From Prevotellamassilia timonensis (GTDB lineage: Bacteria > Bacteroidota > Bacteroidia > Bacteroidales > Bacteroidaceae): a stretch of DNA of 48,961 nt. Positions within the stretch are counted from its first letter, which is position 1. The number at the start of each line of letters is the position of its first letter. Location of the stretch: positions 1 to 48,961 of the forward strand of contig NZ_JADYUH010000011.1 of NCBI RefSeq assembly GCF_021531665.1, written 5' to 3'. Made by a program: the position numbers and the translations under genes. The notes beneath the pieces were generated by a model, which ran no database searches, was not told the origin of the DNA, and saw only the letters and a program-made list of their open reading frames with translations. Shown here piece after piece: positions 9,363-18,672 of the stretch.

Positions 9363-11465
9363 TTAGCGTCTGCCGAAGAAGGAAGGTCGTCTTGTCGCGG
9401 AGGCAGTTTTTTGAGCCGTTGAATTGATTTCAGGATAGGCGATGCGGGTATGGTAGATGGTTTTGAGGTTTTCCACCAGCACTCGCTTGGCATCGGCGAT
9501 GTCACGGAAGGTGATGGGACATTCCTTGAAATAGCCTTCACTGACTTGTCCGTCCACAATTTTGTTCACCAGCGCGGTGATGCTTTCTTCAGAGAAGTCC
9601 TTGAGAGAACGGGAGGTGGCTTCCACGGCGTCACACATCATGACGATGGCCTGTTCGCGAGTGAAGGGGTTGGGACCGGGATATTGGAAGATGCCCTGCT
9701 CCGGTTCCTCCTCGGGATGTTTGTTCTTCCACTGCACATAGAAGTAGCGAGTCAGGGAGCGACCGTGATGGGTGCGGATGAAGTCTTTGATGACTTTGGG
9801 AAGATGATATTTGTCTGCGAGGCGGAGTCCTTCGTTGACGTGACTGATGATGATGTGGGCGGACTGCTCCTCGGTCAGTTCGTCGTGGGGATTGACGCCG
9901 GACTGATTTTCCGTGAAAAAAGCGGGATTGAAAAGTTTTCCGATGTCATGGTACATGGCTCCGGTTCTTGCGAGTTGTGGTTTCGCCCCAATCTTGTCCG
10001 CCACCTCTGCGGAGAGGTTAGCGACTTGCAGCGAGTGGATGAAGGTGCCCTGCGCCACTTTTGACATTCGGCGGAGCACGGTGTTATTCGTGTTGGAGAG
10101 TTCAATGAGCGTCACGCCGGAAGTGAAGCCAAACATCTTTTCGATGAGATAGAGCAACGGATAAGCAAAAAGCAAACAAACGCCGTTGATGGCTATGTAG
10201 ATGTAGAGACTGGCATCTAAATGCTCAAGGTCAATGCCTTGGGAAAACTCATATCCCAACAAAACCAATTCGGAAGTGAGCGTGACAAACAAGGCGACGC
10301 GCAGAAGTTGCGAGCGTTCCGTCAATTCTCGTAACGCACCGATGGCGGTGGAACCGGCAACAAACTGGATGAGCACAAACTCATAACTGGAATGAAGAGC
10401 AAAGCCGCTGAGCAGGGAACTTGCCACCAACGACACGAATGCCGTGCGGGAATCCAAAAAGATGCGCACAAAAATAGGAATCATGGCGTAGGGGACCAGA
10501 TAGATGTTCAAGTACTTTTGGTCCACCATGATGAAAGTGATGAGCGGAAAGATGGTGATGAGCGACACAAGCAACCAGACGGAATGTGGCGAGTGAAGAT
10601 AGTCGCGACGGAAGAGGCGAAGATATGCCACCACGGCAGCAAAGATGCAGCTGACGAAAATGAGTTGTCCAATCAAGGTTATCCAAAAGCCTTCGTTGGG
10701 GTCATTGCGGCGCACGGTTTCGCTTTCATAAGATTGAAGGATGCGGAACTGCTCTGCTGACACAATTTCACCTCGATCTATGATGCGCTGACCGCTTTGC
10801 ACGATGCCCGAGGCGGGCGAGACGGAAGAGAGCACGTCTTCTCTCGCTGCGTTCGTCTTCGTCGTGTCAACCACAAGATTCGGTTCAAGATATTGATTCA
10901 AATTGCATTGCGCCACCATCTCGCGAGGAAAATGGATGGTGTCTGAACTCATGATGTATTCGTAGGCAGAGCGATTGGAATAGAGTTCTGCCAGTTCGCA
11001 GCCGTTGGCTTCTGTTCCTTTGAGAAGTTTGATGCCGGGTGTGCGCTGCTGCGCCATGGCAGCGAGTTCTTCGGAGTCCAGGATTCCTGCCTCATAAACC
11101 CTTGAAAGCATTTGCTCGACGTGGTGGAAGCAAGCGGCATTCACATTGCCCAATTTGTTCCGCACATAGTCGGAACGGAATTGCTTAAGACGGTTCCTTC
11201 CCACGTTTTCATCTTTTTGATAGAACGGCATGAAATCTTTTAGCGCGCTGTCTTTTTCGGCACGCACTTCCTCTGCCGACTTGTAGATGGGGAAGTCAAA
11301 GGTGGCGATGAGGGAGTTGTAGCGCCAGGGACGACCTTGCTCATACTCGTAACCAAACTTTGTTTCACGAGGCATGAACCACATAAGCAAAGCAACAGCG
11401 GCGCACACGCTAATCATCAGCGTGGCACGACTCTCAATCCGTGATTCTGAAGGGTTGGCAGGCAT
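9363..11465 (-). CDS. 7TM-HD phosphodiesterase, PgpH-type
   Basis: A 700-residue inner-membrane protein. It has one N-terminal membrane segment (about residues 14-30), then a large external 7TMR-HDED-like region to about 265. A block of seven hydrophobic helices follows (about 265-450), then a C-terminal HD hydrolase domain. The HD signature MYHDIGKL is near residue 505. Further metal-ligand motifs are HIIISHV and RTHHGRS, and a D lies in VMMCDAVEA. Characterised members such as Listeria PgpH hydrolyse cyclic di-AMP. That substrate is inferred here from the family. It is the last gene of the leftward cluster, 137 bases after pdxB. Confidence 0.9.
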   Translation of the reverse strand: MPANPSESRIESRATLMISVCAAVALLMWFMPRETKFGYEYEQGRPWRYNSLIATFDFPIYKSAEEVRAEKDSALKDFMPFYQKDENVGRNRLKQFRSDYVRNKLGNVNAACFHHVEQMLSRVYEAGILDSEELAAMAQQRTPGIKLLKGTEANGCELAELYSNRSAYEYIMSSDTIHFPREMVAQCNLNQYLEPNLVVDTTKTNAAREDVLSSVSPASGIVQSGQRIIDRGEIVSAEQFRILQSYESETVRRNDPNEGFWITLIGQLIFVSCIFAAVVAYLRLFRRDYLHSPHSVWLLVSLITIFPLITFIMVDQKYLNIYLVPYAMIPIFVRIFLDSRTAFVSLVASSLLSGFALHSSYEFVLIQFVAGSTAIGALRELTERSQLLRVALFVTLTSELVLLGYEFSQGIDLEHLDASLYIYIAINGVCLLFAYPLLYLIEKMFGFTSGVTLIELSNTNNTVLRRMSKVAQGTFIHSLQVANLSAEVADKIGAKPQLARTGAMYHDIGKLFNPAFFTENQSGVNPHDELTEEQSAHIIISHVNEGLRLADKYHLPKVIKDFIRTHHGRSLTRYFYVQWKNKHPEEEPEQGIFQYPGPNPFTREQAIVMMCDAVEATSRSLKDFSEESITALVNKIVDGQVSEGYFKECPITFRDIADAKRVLVENLKTIYHTRIAYPEINSTAQKTASATRRPSFFGRR

Positions 11466-11602
11466 AGACTTGGGATTTTGAATGCTATATATAATATGGT
11501 GTGGGCAGGAGGCAAGTGCCCCTCAAGCATCCACGTGGCAACGAGGTTTGAACGAAATACAATGACGGTATGTCTCTACCTTGGGAGCCTGTGAAACGCT
11601 CT

Positions 11603-12703
11603 CTACTCTCTTCGCAGCGGATAGTTTCCTCTCCACTTTTCAAAGAGTTCGGGCTGATGAAGCAGACGCAGGTGATCAGCGGCGGGGTCATAGCGGCGCA
11701 GTGCTTCGGAAACTTGGTGACCTTCTCCCTCGGGGAAGTAGGCATAGTTTTTCGGAAGGGGTGGCGGAACGATGAGCCCAAACGCTTTTTCGTCAAGTCC
11801 GAAGAAGCGAGCGGTGGCAGAAAGTGCCATGCGGGTGCCGTTGGCTTTTCCGTCTGCACTGTAGCCCGCGATGTGCGGCGTGGCGATGAACACTTTTTGG
11901 AGGAGTTCGCGGTCCACGTAGGGTTCGTTTTCCCAAGTGTCAATGACGGCGGCAGAAAGAAGTTCATGGCGAAGTGCATCTTTCAGTGCTTCGGTCTCCA
12001 CGACCTCGCCGCGGGAAGAGTTGATGAGCACGGGACGCCGCCGGAGTTTCTCAAAGAAGGCGGTGTCTGCAAGATGAAAAGTCGGATGTGCCGTTGGTTT
12101 TCGCGTGAGCGGCGTGTGGAAGGTGATGACGTCAGCAAGACGCGTCACTTCTTCCAATGAAACGAAGTCGCCACTTCCTTCTGCTTCTTCTCGTGGCGGG
12201 TCGCACAGCAGAATTTCTCCGAAACCCAGTCTTTGCGCCATCCTCACGACCCTGCTTCCCACATGTCCCACACCCACGACAGCCAAGCATTTGTCTGCAA
12301 AGAAACGTTCGGACAGTTTTTTGACAGAGAATGGGGCACTGACGGGCGTGGGCACACTGCCTTCTCCCTGCCAGCCGTGGAAAGCGAGTTGCAAGAGGGC
12401 GGTTTCCACATATTGTGCCACACTGTTGGCGTTGCAGCCCGGGCAATTCGTCCAAACGATTCCTTTTTCTGCCAAATATGCGGTGTCAATGTGGTCAAAA
12501 CCAATGGTGGCTGAAGCGATGAACTTCACTTTGGAGTTTTCCAGCAGTTTTCGGTCGCAGCGGGTTCTTGTGCGCACAATCAGTGCGTCAGCCTCCCTGA
12601 CGGTGGCAGCATCGATTTCTGCCCCCGGTTTGTAGATGACCTCACCGAGTTGTTCGGCGTGTCCTTTCATGAACGGGATTTGGGAGTCAATGACGAGTCG
12701 CAT
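11603..12703 (-). CDS. pdxB: 4-phosphoerythronate dehydrogenase
   Basis: A 366-residue D-2-hydroxyacid dehydrogenase. It oxidises 4-phospho-D-erythronate, the second step of the DXP-dependent pathway to pyridoxal phosphate. The NAD-binding motif VVGVGHVGSRV is near residue 140. The catalytic Arg lies in INSSRGE, the Glu in DTWENEP, and the His in TPHIAGYSADGK. A C-terminal PdxB dimerisation-like segment follows, with LRLLHQPELFEKWRGNYPLRRE in its last part. The length is slightly below the approximately 380 residues of the E. coli enzyme. It begins 22 bases after the DUF3108 gene, in a probable operon. Confidence 0.9.
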   Translation of the reverse strand: MRLVIDSQIPFMKGHAEQLGEVIYKPGAEIDAATVREADALIVRTRTRCDRKLLENSKVKFIASATIGFDHIDTAYLAEKGIVWTNCPGCNANSVAQYVETALLQLAFHGWQGEGSVPTPVSAPFSVKKLSERFFADKCLAVVGVGHVGSRVVRMAQRLGFGEILLCDPPREEAEGSGDFVSLEEVTRLADVITFHTPLTRKPTAHPTFHLADTAFFEKLRRRPVLINSSRGEVVETEALKDALRHELLSAAVIDTWENEPYVDRELLQKVFIATPHIAGYSADGKANGTRMALSATARFFGLDEKAFGLIVPPPLPKNYAYFPEGEGHQVSEALRRYDPAADHLRLLHQPELFEKWRGNYPLRRE

Positions 12704-12725
12704 GAATCATTCCTTATTAAGAACT

Positions 12726-13589
12726 TTACTTAATCTTTGCCGTCTGCGGATTTCTCAGTCCGCGTGCTCCGGTGAGGAAAGCTTTGGCAGTACCGAAGTT
12801 GAGGTTCATGTCCAGACGCACGGGAATGTGGTTTTTGTCGTCGGTGATGTAGAACGTGACGATTTCCTTTTCTTTGCCGTTTTCTTTTTCAAGGAAGGAG
12901 AAAACGAGGCATCGATACGTGGTGGTGGTGTTTTCGATGGTGAAGTTTTTCTTCCCTTTATAGACAATGCTCTTCCACTCGCAGTGTCTGCCGTCTGCCA
13001 TGAGGAAGTTGATTCTGTGACCCTTCTTCCATCCGGTGGCGTCGAAGGAGCGTGCTTTCTGCAGCATGCTAATCATGTCATAACTGCAATATTTGCTGGT
13101 GTGGCTACTCTTTATGGCAGGTTGCGTGTTCTTCTGATAGCGCATCTTCACGCTGCACTGTCCGTTGGGATAACTGTACCACACTTCATTTCTGCGATAG
13201 GTTCCTCCCTCGAGTGCTTTCTTGACGTAGTATTGCGGAACAAGGTCAAGGCTGGTGTATGCCATGAGGGTGTCTCTCATGACAAAGAGTTTGTCTGCTT
13301 TTTTGGAACCTCGGGTGATGAGGTAGGAACGCCAGGCGGGTTTGCCGTGATAGATGGTTTGTGTGGTGTTCATGGAAGCAGTTCCCACTTTCACCCACAC
13401 GAATTTCCAGTTGAAGTAGAGGTCATAAATCAGCGTTTCTCCGCTTTTGAAGGCACTGTTGGGAGCGGAGCATTGTGCTTGTACCTCCGGAGCATGGATC
13501 AGGAAGAGGGTGGAGGCGAGCAGTGTGCAAACGAGCAAACTGCGTTGAAGGAGAGAGCGTTTGAGAGTCATGATGAATGTATTTTTCAT
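12726..13589 (-). CDS. DUF3108 family exported protein
   Basis: A 287-residue protein with a long N-terminal signal sequence (basic stretch, then LLVCTLLASTLFLIHA, with cleavage near VQAQC). The body matches the general pattern of DUF3108, with GETLIYDLYFNWKFVWVKVGTA near the start of the mature part and a C-terminal part about interpretation of hydrophobic ligands in related lipocalin-like folds. No catalytic motif is visible. It lies 12 bases after the Ig-like lipoprotein gene and 22 before pdxB, so it is probably co-transcribed with both. A role in the periplasm or outer-membrane inner face is inferred. Confidence 0.8.
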   Translation of the reverse strand: MKNTFIMTLKRSLLQRSLLVCTLLASTLFLIHAPEVQAQCSAPNSAFKSGETLIYDLYFNWKFVWVKVGTASMNTTQTIYHGKPAWRSYLITRGSKKADKLFVMRDTLMAYTSLDLVPQYYVKKALEGGTYRRNEVWYSYPNGQCSVKMRYQKNTQPAIKSSHTSKYCSYDMISMLQKARSFDATGWKKGHRINFLMADGRHCEWKSIVYKGKKNFTIENTTTTYRCLVFSFLEKENGKEKEIVTFYITDDKNHIPVRLDMNLNFGTAKAFLTGARGLRNPQTAKIK

Positions 13590-13601
13590 GAGATTACTTT
13601 T

Positions 13602-15506
13602 TTAGCGTTTGGCACGTTCGCGTTCTGCATTTCTGTTTTTGGGTGTTTTCTTCGGGTCAGCTTTTTGTTTCACGAGTTCCGAAGGTTTCTGCAGAAGGAA
13701 CGGAATGGTCTTTACATTCCAACTTTGTTCGATGTCCCAGTTGACTTTGATGTGGAAGGGTTGAGGATAATAGTAAACCTCTTCTGCCTGCTTCTGTTCG
13801 GCATAGCACCCCGTGTCCCACTTACCGTTTCCGTTTTTGTCGGCTATGAGTCTGACGTAGTAGGTGCCTTTTTGGAGATAGAAGAAGTCGGCTCTTCCGT
13901 CTTTCACCTCCACTTGTTGGAGCGGCGTGCCATTGGATGCCAAGAGTTGGACAAAGGCAGGTCCTTCCACGCCGGAAATCATCAGGAAGAGAGAACCGAA
14001 TTGTTCTTCCGTCGCCACCTGCACCTTTTGGTCACGCTGCTGATTCACCTTTCCCGACAAACCGACCATGCAGGCGGAATCAACGTTCAAGACATATTGC
14101 TGTCCCGGTCTCCACTCCGCTCGAAGCGTATATGCCAATCGGTTCAGCGAGTCTTGTTCCAGACGGAACGGAGCGGCGTGATAGGTGCTGTCCTTCAAGA
14201 GGAAGAGGTGGAAACCTGACGTATCGACTTTGGCTGGCTCGGGCAATGTGAAGTGAAGATTCTGCACCGGTGTGATTTCTCCGGGGAAGTCATATTTTAT
14301 CTTCATCGGATCGACGGGCGGTGTCTCCTGCGAGAAGTCTCCTTTCTTGTGTCTTTTTTCCCGCTGCTTCTCCCACTTGGCAAGGTCTTCCGCCTTCATT
14401 CGCTGTCTTCGCTCATAGCTGAAGCGTGGAACGAACTCCAGCGTGTCGGATTTCATGACGTTGAGTTGGGTGCTGTCGTCCGTGGCTTCGTAGGTGAGGA
14501 GGATGCGAAGCGTGTCTTGGTTCACGAGTGCCGTGTCGCGAAGCCAATAGGTGATGGTGTCGTTTCCGACACTTCTCATTTCCTCAAAGGCATTTTCGTG
14601 GTTGAAGTTCAAACCGCGCACTTCGGGGATGTGGGTGGATGGCGCTGTGAAATATACTTTCATGTATTCCGGCTCACGCTCTGTTTTGAGTAAAACGCGT
14701 GTGGGATTTTGTTCGGAGAAGGCGAGCAAGAGAAGGTTGTCGGGCATGTAGTGCGTGAAATTCACCTGCTTCACCGTGTCAATGTGCACGGTGTCCGCCC
14801 AGAGGGTATCGTTACGGGTATCGGCGAAACAGTAGGGGCGGATGGTGTCGCGGCTGAACGCCAATTTCTCGCCACGCTGATAGCGATAGTCTCCATCCAT
14901 GTCGCTGAGTGCGTAGAGAAAATACTTTCCCGGCTTCACACCTTTGATGGAAAAATGCCCTGCACCGTCTGTTCGTGCCACGCGGTCAAAGGGTTTTGAA
15001 ACGAAGGCGGAATCTGCAAGGTCCGAGTGCAGTCCCACAATCATTCCTTTCACCGGCTCGAGATCCTCGGCTTGGAGCACATGTCCTGCCACTTCCAACG
15101 TGTCAATTTCTGCTCCGGTGGAGAAAACGTAGGTGAAGTTGCCGAGCGGGTTTCCTTCGTTGTTATCGACGATGGCGTCGCTAAAGTCAATGGTGTAGGT
15201 GGTGTTTTCTTTGAGCGTGTCAAGGAGATTGACGGAGATTTTTCTGCCGGAGGTTTTGATTTCCGGCATTTCAATTTGCGGAGGAGAGACGATGATTTTC
15301 TCTTGTGCATTTTCCACCTTGACTATTTCATCAAATTCAATGGTGATTTTCTTTGCTTTTTCTCCCTTTGCACCAAACGACGGAGTCATTCTTAGGATGC
15401 GGGGCGGCGTTTCGTCGTAGGGTCCACCGTCCGGCCCTGAACCGGGATTGGCACAGGAAAGGAACAAGAGAATTGACAGAAGAAAAGGAAAGAAAATATT
15501 TTTCAT
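13602..15506 (-). CDS. Lipoprotein with bacterial Ig-like domain
   Basis: A 634-residue protein when started at the ATG at 15506 (MKNIFFPFLLSILLFLSCAN). An upstream TTG at 15533 is in frame, but the ATG places the lipobox LFLSC correctly, so the ATG is preferred. Residues about 30-130 form an SbsA-type Ig-like domain (PRILRMTPSFGA, ITIEFDEIV, TYTIDFSDAIVDNNEG, FTYVFSTG). A carboxypeptidase-regulatory-like fold follows (VEVAGHVL-type start, GHFSIKGVKPGKY, YALSDMDGDYRY). The C-terminal part has another such motif (YYVRLIADKNGNGKWDTG). It is probably an outer-membrane lipoprotein. It starts 23 bases after the GH3 gene stop codon. Confidence 0.85.
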   Translation of the reverse strand: MKNIFFPFLLSILLFLSCANPGSGPDGGPYDETPPRILRMTPSFGAKGEKAKKITIEFDEIVKVENAQEKIIVSPPQIEMPEIKTSGRKISVNLLDTLKENTTYTIDFSDAIVDNNEGNPLGNFTYVFSTGAEIDTLEVAGHVLQAEDLEPVKGMIVGLHSDLADSAFVSKPFDRVARTDGAGHFSIKGVKPGKYFLYALSDMDGDYRYQRGEKLAFSRDTIRPYCFADTRNDTLWADTVHIDTVKQVNFTHYMPDNLLLLAFSEQNPTRVLLKTEREPEYMKVYFTAPSTHIPEVRGLNFNHENAFEEMRSVGNDTITYWLRDTALVNQDTLRILLTYEATDDSTQLNVMKSDTLEFVPRFSYERRQRMKAEDLAKWEKQREKRHKKGDFSQETPPVDPMKIKYDFPGEITPVQNLHFTLPEPAKVDTSGFHLFLLKDSTYHAAPFRLEQDSLNRLAYTLRAEWRPGQQYVLNVDSACMVGLSGKVNQQRDQKVQVATEEQFGSLFLMISGVEGPAFVQLLASNGTPLQQVEVKDGRADFFYLQKGTYYVRLIADKNGNGKWDTGCYAEQKQAEEVYYYPQPFHIKVNWDIEQSWNVKTIPFLLQKPSELVKQKADPKKTPKNRNAERERAKR

Positions 15507-15529
15507 TGTGGAAGACGCCTTTTCAATTT

Positions 15530-17044
15530 TCAACTACGTTTGACGAATTTCAGTACTTCTTCAATCACTTTTCGGTCGTTGGCGAGGCGAGGGACTTTGT
15601 GCTGTCCGCCCAGTTTTCCTCGGCTTTTCAGCCAGAGATTAAATGTGCCCTGCGGAGCGATGACCAATTCCGGTTTTTGAAGCGTAATGTCTTTGTAGCG
15701 TTTTGCTTCGTAGTCCGAGTTCAGCTGTTGGAGTTGAGAGTCCAAAACCTCCATGAATTTTTCTGCGGAGTCGGGCATTTGCGAAAACTCAATGACCCAT
15801 TGATGTCTGCACTTTCCCTCGCTGTTCATGAATATCGGTGCGGCGGTGTATTCGCTGACACGTGCACCTGTTATTTTACAAGCTGCTTCCAATCCTTTTT
15901 CGGCGTTGTCCACGATGAGTTCTTCGCCAAAGGCATTGATAAAAGATTTGGTGCGCCCGCTAATGATGAACTTATAGGGTTTAGTGGAAGTGAACTTCAC
16001 CGTATCTCCGATTTGATAGCGCCAAAGACCGCCCGAGGTGGAGATGACAATGGCATAGTTCTTTTCCTTTTCCACTTCCCAAAGAGGAATTGCTTTTGGA
16101 TTCTCGCTTCCCACTTCTTCAAGCGGAATAAATTCGTAGAAAACACCATAGTCAATCATCAGCAGCATCGCCACATCCGTCGGGTCGTCTTGCAGACCGA
16201 AGAAGCCTTCCGAGGCATTGTAGGTCTCCATGTAGTGCATTTTCTCGCTGCGAATCATGCGATGATATTGCTCTCTGTAGGGAGTAAACGCCACACCGCC
16301 GTGGAAGAACACTTCCAAGTCCGGCCATATCTCATCAATGCTTGACTTACCCGAGATTTCTAACATGCGCGTCAGCACTGCCATCATCCAGGACGGCACG
16401 CCCGAGATGTTTGTCACGTGACTCTTCAGTCCAATTTCGGCGATGCGGTCACGCTTTTCCTCAAAGTCTGAGAGCAAGGCTATTTTCTTTTCGGGCACTC
16501 TGACGAGATTTACCAGCGGATTGATGTTTTCAATGAGAATGGCACTGAGGTCGCCGACCAGAGAATGAGGAAGATTATAGTTCGATGCATGGCTGCCGCC
16601 GAGAATCAAAGCTTTTCCATCAAAGAGACGGCTTTTGGGATTGTTGCGCAGATAGAGCGCCACGGCATCCGTACCTCCGGCATAGTGTGTATCTCTCAAA
16701 CCTTGCGCACTGACGGGAATGAATTTACTTTTGTCAGCGGTTGTTCCGGACGATTTGGCATACCATTTCACTTTTCCGGGCCATAGCACGTCTTTCTCGC
16801 CTCTTCTCATTCGGTCCACATCACCTTTGAGGTCTTCATAGGTGGTTACCTTGCTGTTGGCAGCAAAGTCTTCATAGGACTGCATGCGTTCAAAGCCGTG
16901 CCGAACGCCCCATTCCGTGTTTCGTGCTCGTTGAATCAATGCAGCGAGCACGTTCCGCTGTATTTCTTCTGCACACAATTCATATCGTCCAATTTCTTTC
17001 AGTCTTTTTGAAAAGAAAGGTCTGAGGATAGATGTTATACTCAT
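15530..17044 (-). CDS. GH3-family adenylate-forming enzyme
   Basis: A 504-residue member of the GH3 (auxin-responsive promoter) superfamily. Plant members adenylate a carboxylic acid and transfer it to an amino acid. Visible motifs are the phosphate-binding loop YAKSSGTTADKSKFIP near residue 96, the adenine/Glu motif YNASEGFF near 276, and the motif GLWRYQIGDTVKF near 342. The length is typical for the bacterial family, and substrates of bacterial members are largely unknown. It is the first gene of a leftward cluster of five (GH3, Ig-like lipoprotein, DUF3108, pdxB, 7TM-HD). Confidence 0.9.
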   Translation of the reverse strand: MSITSILRPFFSKRLKEIGRYELCAEEIQRNVLAALIQRARNTEWGVRHGFERMQSYEDFAANSKVTTYEDLKGDVDRMRRGEKDVLWPGKVKWYAKSSGTTADKSKFIPVSAQGLRDTHYAGGTDAVALYLRNNPKSRLFDGKALILGGSHASNYNLPHSLVGDLSAILIENINPLVNLVRVPEKKIALLSDFEEKRDRIAEIGLKSHVTNISGVPSWMMAVLTRMLEISGKSSIDEIWPDLEVFFHGGVAFTPYREQYHRMIRSEKMHYMETYNASEGFFGLQDDPTDVAMLLMIDYGVFYEFIPLEEVGSENPKAIPLWEVEKEKNYAIVISTSGGLWRYQIGDTVKFTSTKPYKFIISGRTKSFINAFGEELIVDNAEKGLEAACKITGARVSEYTAAPIFMNSEGKCRHQWVIEFSQMPDSAEKFMEVLDSQLQQLNSDYEAKRYKDITLQKPELVIAPQGTFNLWLKSRGKLGGQHKVPRLANDRKVIEEVLKFVKRS

Positions 17045-17109
17045 AGTTAATGGTGGACAGCCTTATGTGGTTTTTACTACATTCGTTCTGTCTCTTCAAA
17101 TTTGCGCAG

Positions 17110-17117
17110 CAAAGATA
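17110..17117 (-). promoter_or_regulatory. Possible -7 element for the GH3 cluster
   Basis: TATCTTTG on the leftward strand, 66 bases before the GH3 start codon. A good -33 element at the expected distance was not found, so the call is weak. Confidence 0.4.
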
Positions 17118-17329
17118 GCGAAAAACCAAACGTATCGTTACACCTATATATATAAAGGAGTGACTCAGACCGCCATAAAGGGGCAAAAAACAGAAAAACT
17201 AACAAAACAAGCTGCTTTTTTTCACGTTTTTCTTCCTTTCTTCCATTTTTATCTCATAAGGAACTTGAACACACTGCCCCTTGTTTCTTCTATTTAAGAA
17301 GAGGAACGAAAACTTACTTTCTCTATTCC

Positions 17330-17760
17330 AAAGAAACGGTGGAAAAGCCGGTGGAAAACCAGTGGATAAGTAGGTGAAATAAATAGGCAAGCTGAAAGCC
17401 TTCGCGCCGCCTTACGTTTTCCACCGTTTCACCAGCTTTTTCACCTAAAATAACCCTCTTTTCCCACGCTTTTCCCCATTTTTATTCACAGAAAACTTAA
17501 AGCATCATCTGTTTTTCACTACCTGTGCATAAATCAAACATCTTTCCACCACTCTTTCTCTTTTTAAAGGAAAACTGCGCGCTTTTGGGCTGTGGAAAAA
17601 GAGGTGAATAAAACAGTGAAGAAAGTGAATTATCAAAACACCAAATTTTCTCGCCCTTTTTTCTGAACGCTTTCCACAGCCTATATATATCAGCATGACT
17701 AACTTCTAAATATAAGAGTATATCCAACGAAGATAAAAATATAAGATGATGAAAGGAAAA
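17330..17760. other. Candidate replication origin: DnaA-box-like cluster
   Basis: Nine or more 9-mers close to the DnaA box TTATNCACA occur within about 340 bases. Consensus matches are TTATTCACA (17482-17490) and, on the other strand, TTATGCACA (17524-17532). TTTTCCACA lies on the other strand at 17591-17599. One-mismatch forms are at 17350-17358, 17361-17369, 17417-17425, 17603-17611 and 17670-17678. An AT-rich stretch follows at 17680-17755. Genes on the left run leftward and those on the right run rightward from here. This is inference from motifs; dnaA is not in the window. Confidence 0.45.
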
Positions 17761-17778
17761 GTGGAGAAGGTGGAAAAA

Positions 17779-17890
17779 GAGGGGAAACGAAGAGGGGAAA
17801 CGAAGAGGGGAAACGAAGAGGGGAAACGAAGAGGGAAGGGAAGAGGGAAGGGAAGAGGGAAACGAAGAGGGAAGGGAAGAGGGAAGGGGA
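17779..17890. repeat. Polypurine minisatellite (13-bp unit)
   Basis: Four perfect units GAGGGGAAACGAA at 17779-17830, followed by degenerate GAGGGAAGGGAA units up to about 17890. One strand is almost purely purine. Confidence 0.85.
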
Positions 17891-17986
17891 ATGAAAAAGG
17901 TGCACCGGGGATTTTTGTGTAGCTGAAAATATTTCCTTCCGTAAAAAGCTATAATAATAGGATTAGCGAGGGTGTGTAAAAAATCC

Positions 17987-18302
17987 AACAATTTTGAGAG
18001 TTTTTTCGGCGATTCTACATTAACATTTTTAACCTTCGGGAACACTTTCTGCCTTCCAATTTTGCCTACTCGGCGCATAATTTTTCTTTGCCTTCCTCTA
18101 GTTTAAATTAGGGGAAGGCAAAGAAAAATTAGAGGAAGGCAAATTTTTCCCGGATGCGCTTCTAAAACCCCCGTTTTTAAAGGGAAAGTGACGAAAAAAG
18201 GGGGGAGCCGAGGCTCCTCCCATATCTCTGTACAAATATAATACATTTCGTCGCCAAAAGCAAGAAGTGTTAAAACCGAAAAAGGTCGTTGGGTGTGGAA
18301 AA
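17987..18302 (-). repeat. Inverted interspersed module, copy A (partner at 26943-27275)
   Basis: The reverse complement of this stretch matches 26943-27275 at both ends with high identity: the promoter-terminator cassette at one end and the segment ACATTAACAT...TTGCCTACTCGGCGC at the other. The middle differs. Here it holds about two AAATTAGRGGAAGGC units, and the partner holds four 22-bp units. So the flanks are conserved while the minisatellite inside varies. Confidence 0.75.
18195..18264 (-). promoter_or_regulatory. Promoter-terminator cassette, copy A
   Basis: On the leftward strand, CTTG (18261-18264), a 20-bp spacer and TATATTTG (18233-18240) form a good Bacteroidota promoter. About ten bases later a GGAGC-CTCG-GCTCC hairpin with a run of T (18195-18219) would end transcription. 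The predicted RNA is only about 30-35 bases. Same spacing as copy B at 26990-27060. Confidence 0.6.
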
Positions 18303-18312
18303 TTATGGAGGC

Positions 18313-18431
18313 GGTGTGTCATAATAACCAATCTGCTTCGTTGCTATCGGATTAGGCCTTGGTCATGTACTTCAGTACACTCCCTGCACCCTCATCCTCT
18401 GCGCCTTGCATCTTAGCCATTCTTACACACC
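18313..18431. mobile_element. MITE-like element with GGTGTGTCA ends, copy 1
   Basis: A 119-bp segment with terminal inverted repeats GGTGTGTCA and TTACACACC. It contains the palindromic core CATGTACTTCAGTACACTCC. Its reverse complement matches 43115-43271 over about 105 bases at roughly 90% identity. No open frame, so it would depend on a transposase elsewhere. Confidence 0.65.
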
Positions 18432-18558
18432 GCCGATTATGAAAAAAACTTCTACCACTCATGTGCTATATTCTGCCACATAACACTCCAAAAATACCAC
18501 TCATGACGAATAAAGGAAAACTTTCTAATTAATTTTTAGATTTTTAGTCATTATAATT

Positions 18559-18566
18559 TATATTTG
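18559..18566 (+). promoter_or_regulatory. Probable -7 element of the WG-repeat gene cluster
   Basis: TATATTTG about 106 bases upstream of the start at 18673. The -33 region (about TTTAGA near 18535) is a weak match. The stretch 18432-18672 has no gene. Confidence 0.5.
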
Positions 18567-18672
18567 CAGCGAATAAAAGGCTCTTTACTTGTAAAACTTT
18601 ACTTTTTAGAAAGGTATTCAAGAGAACAAATGAAACGAAATATATCAATATAATCAATTATCAAAAAAATTA

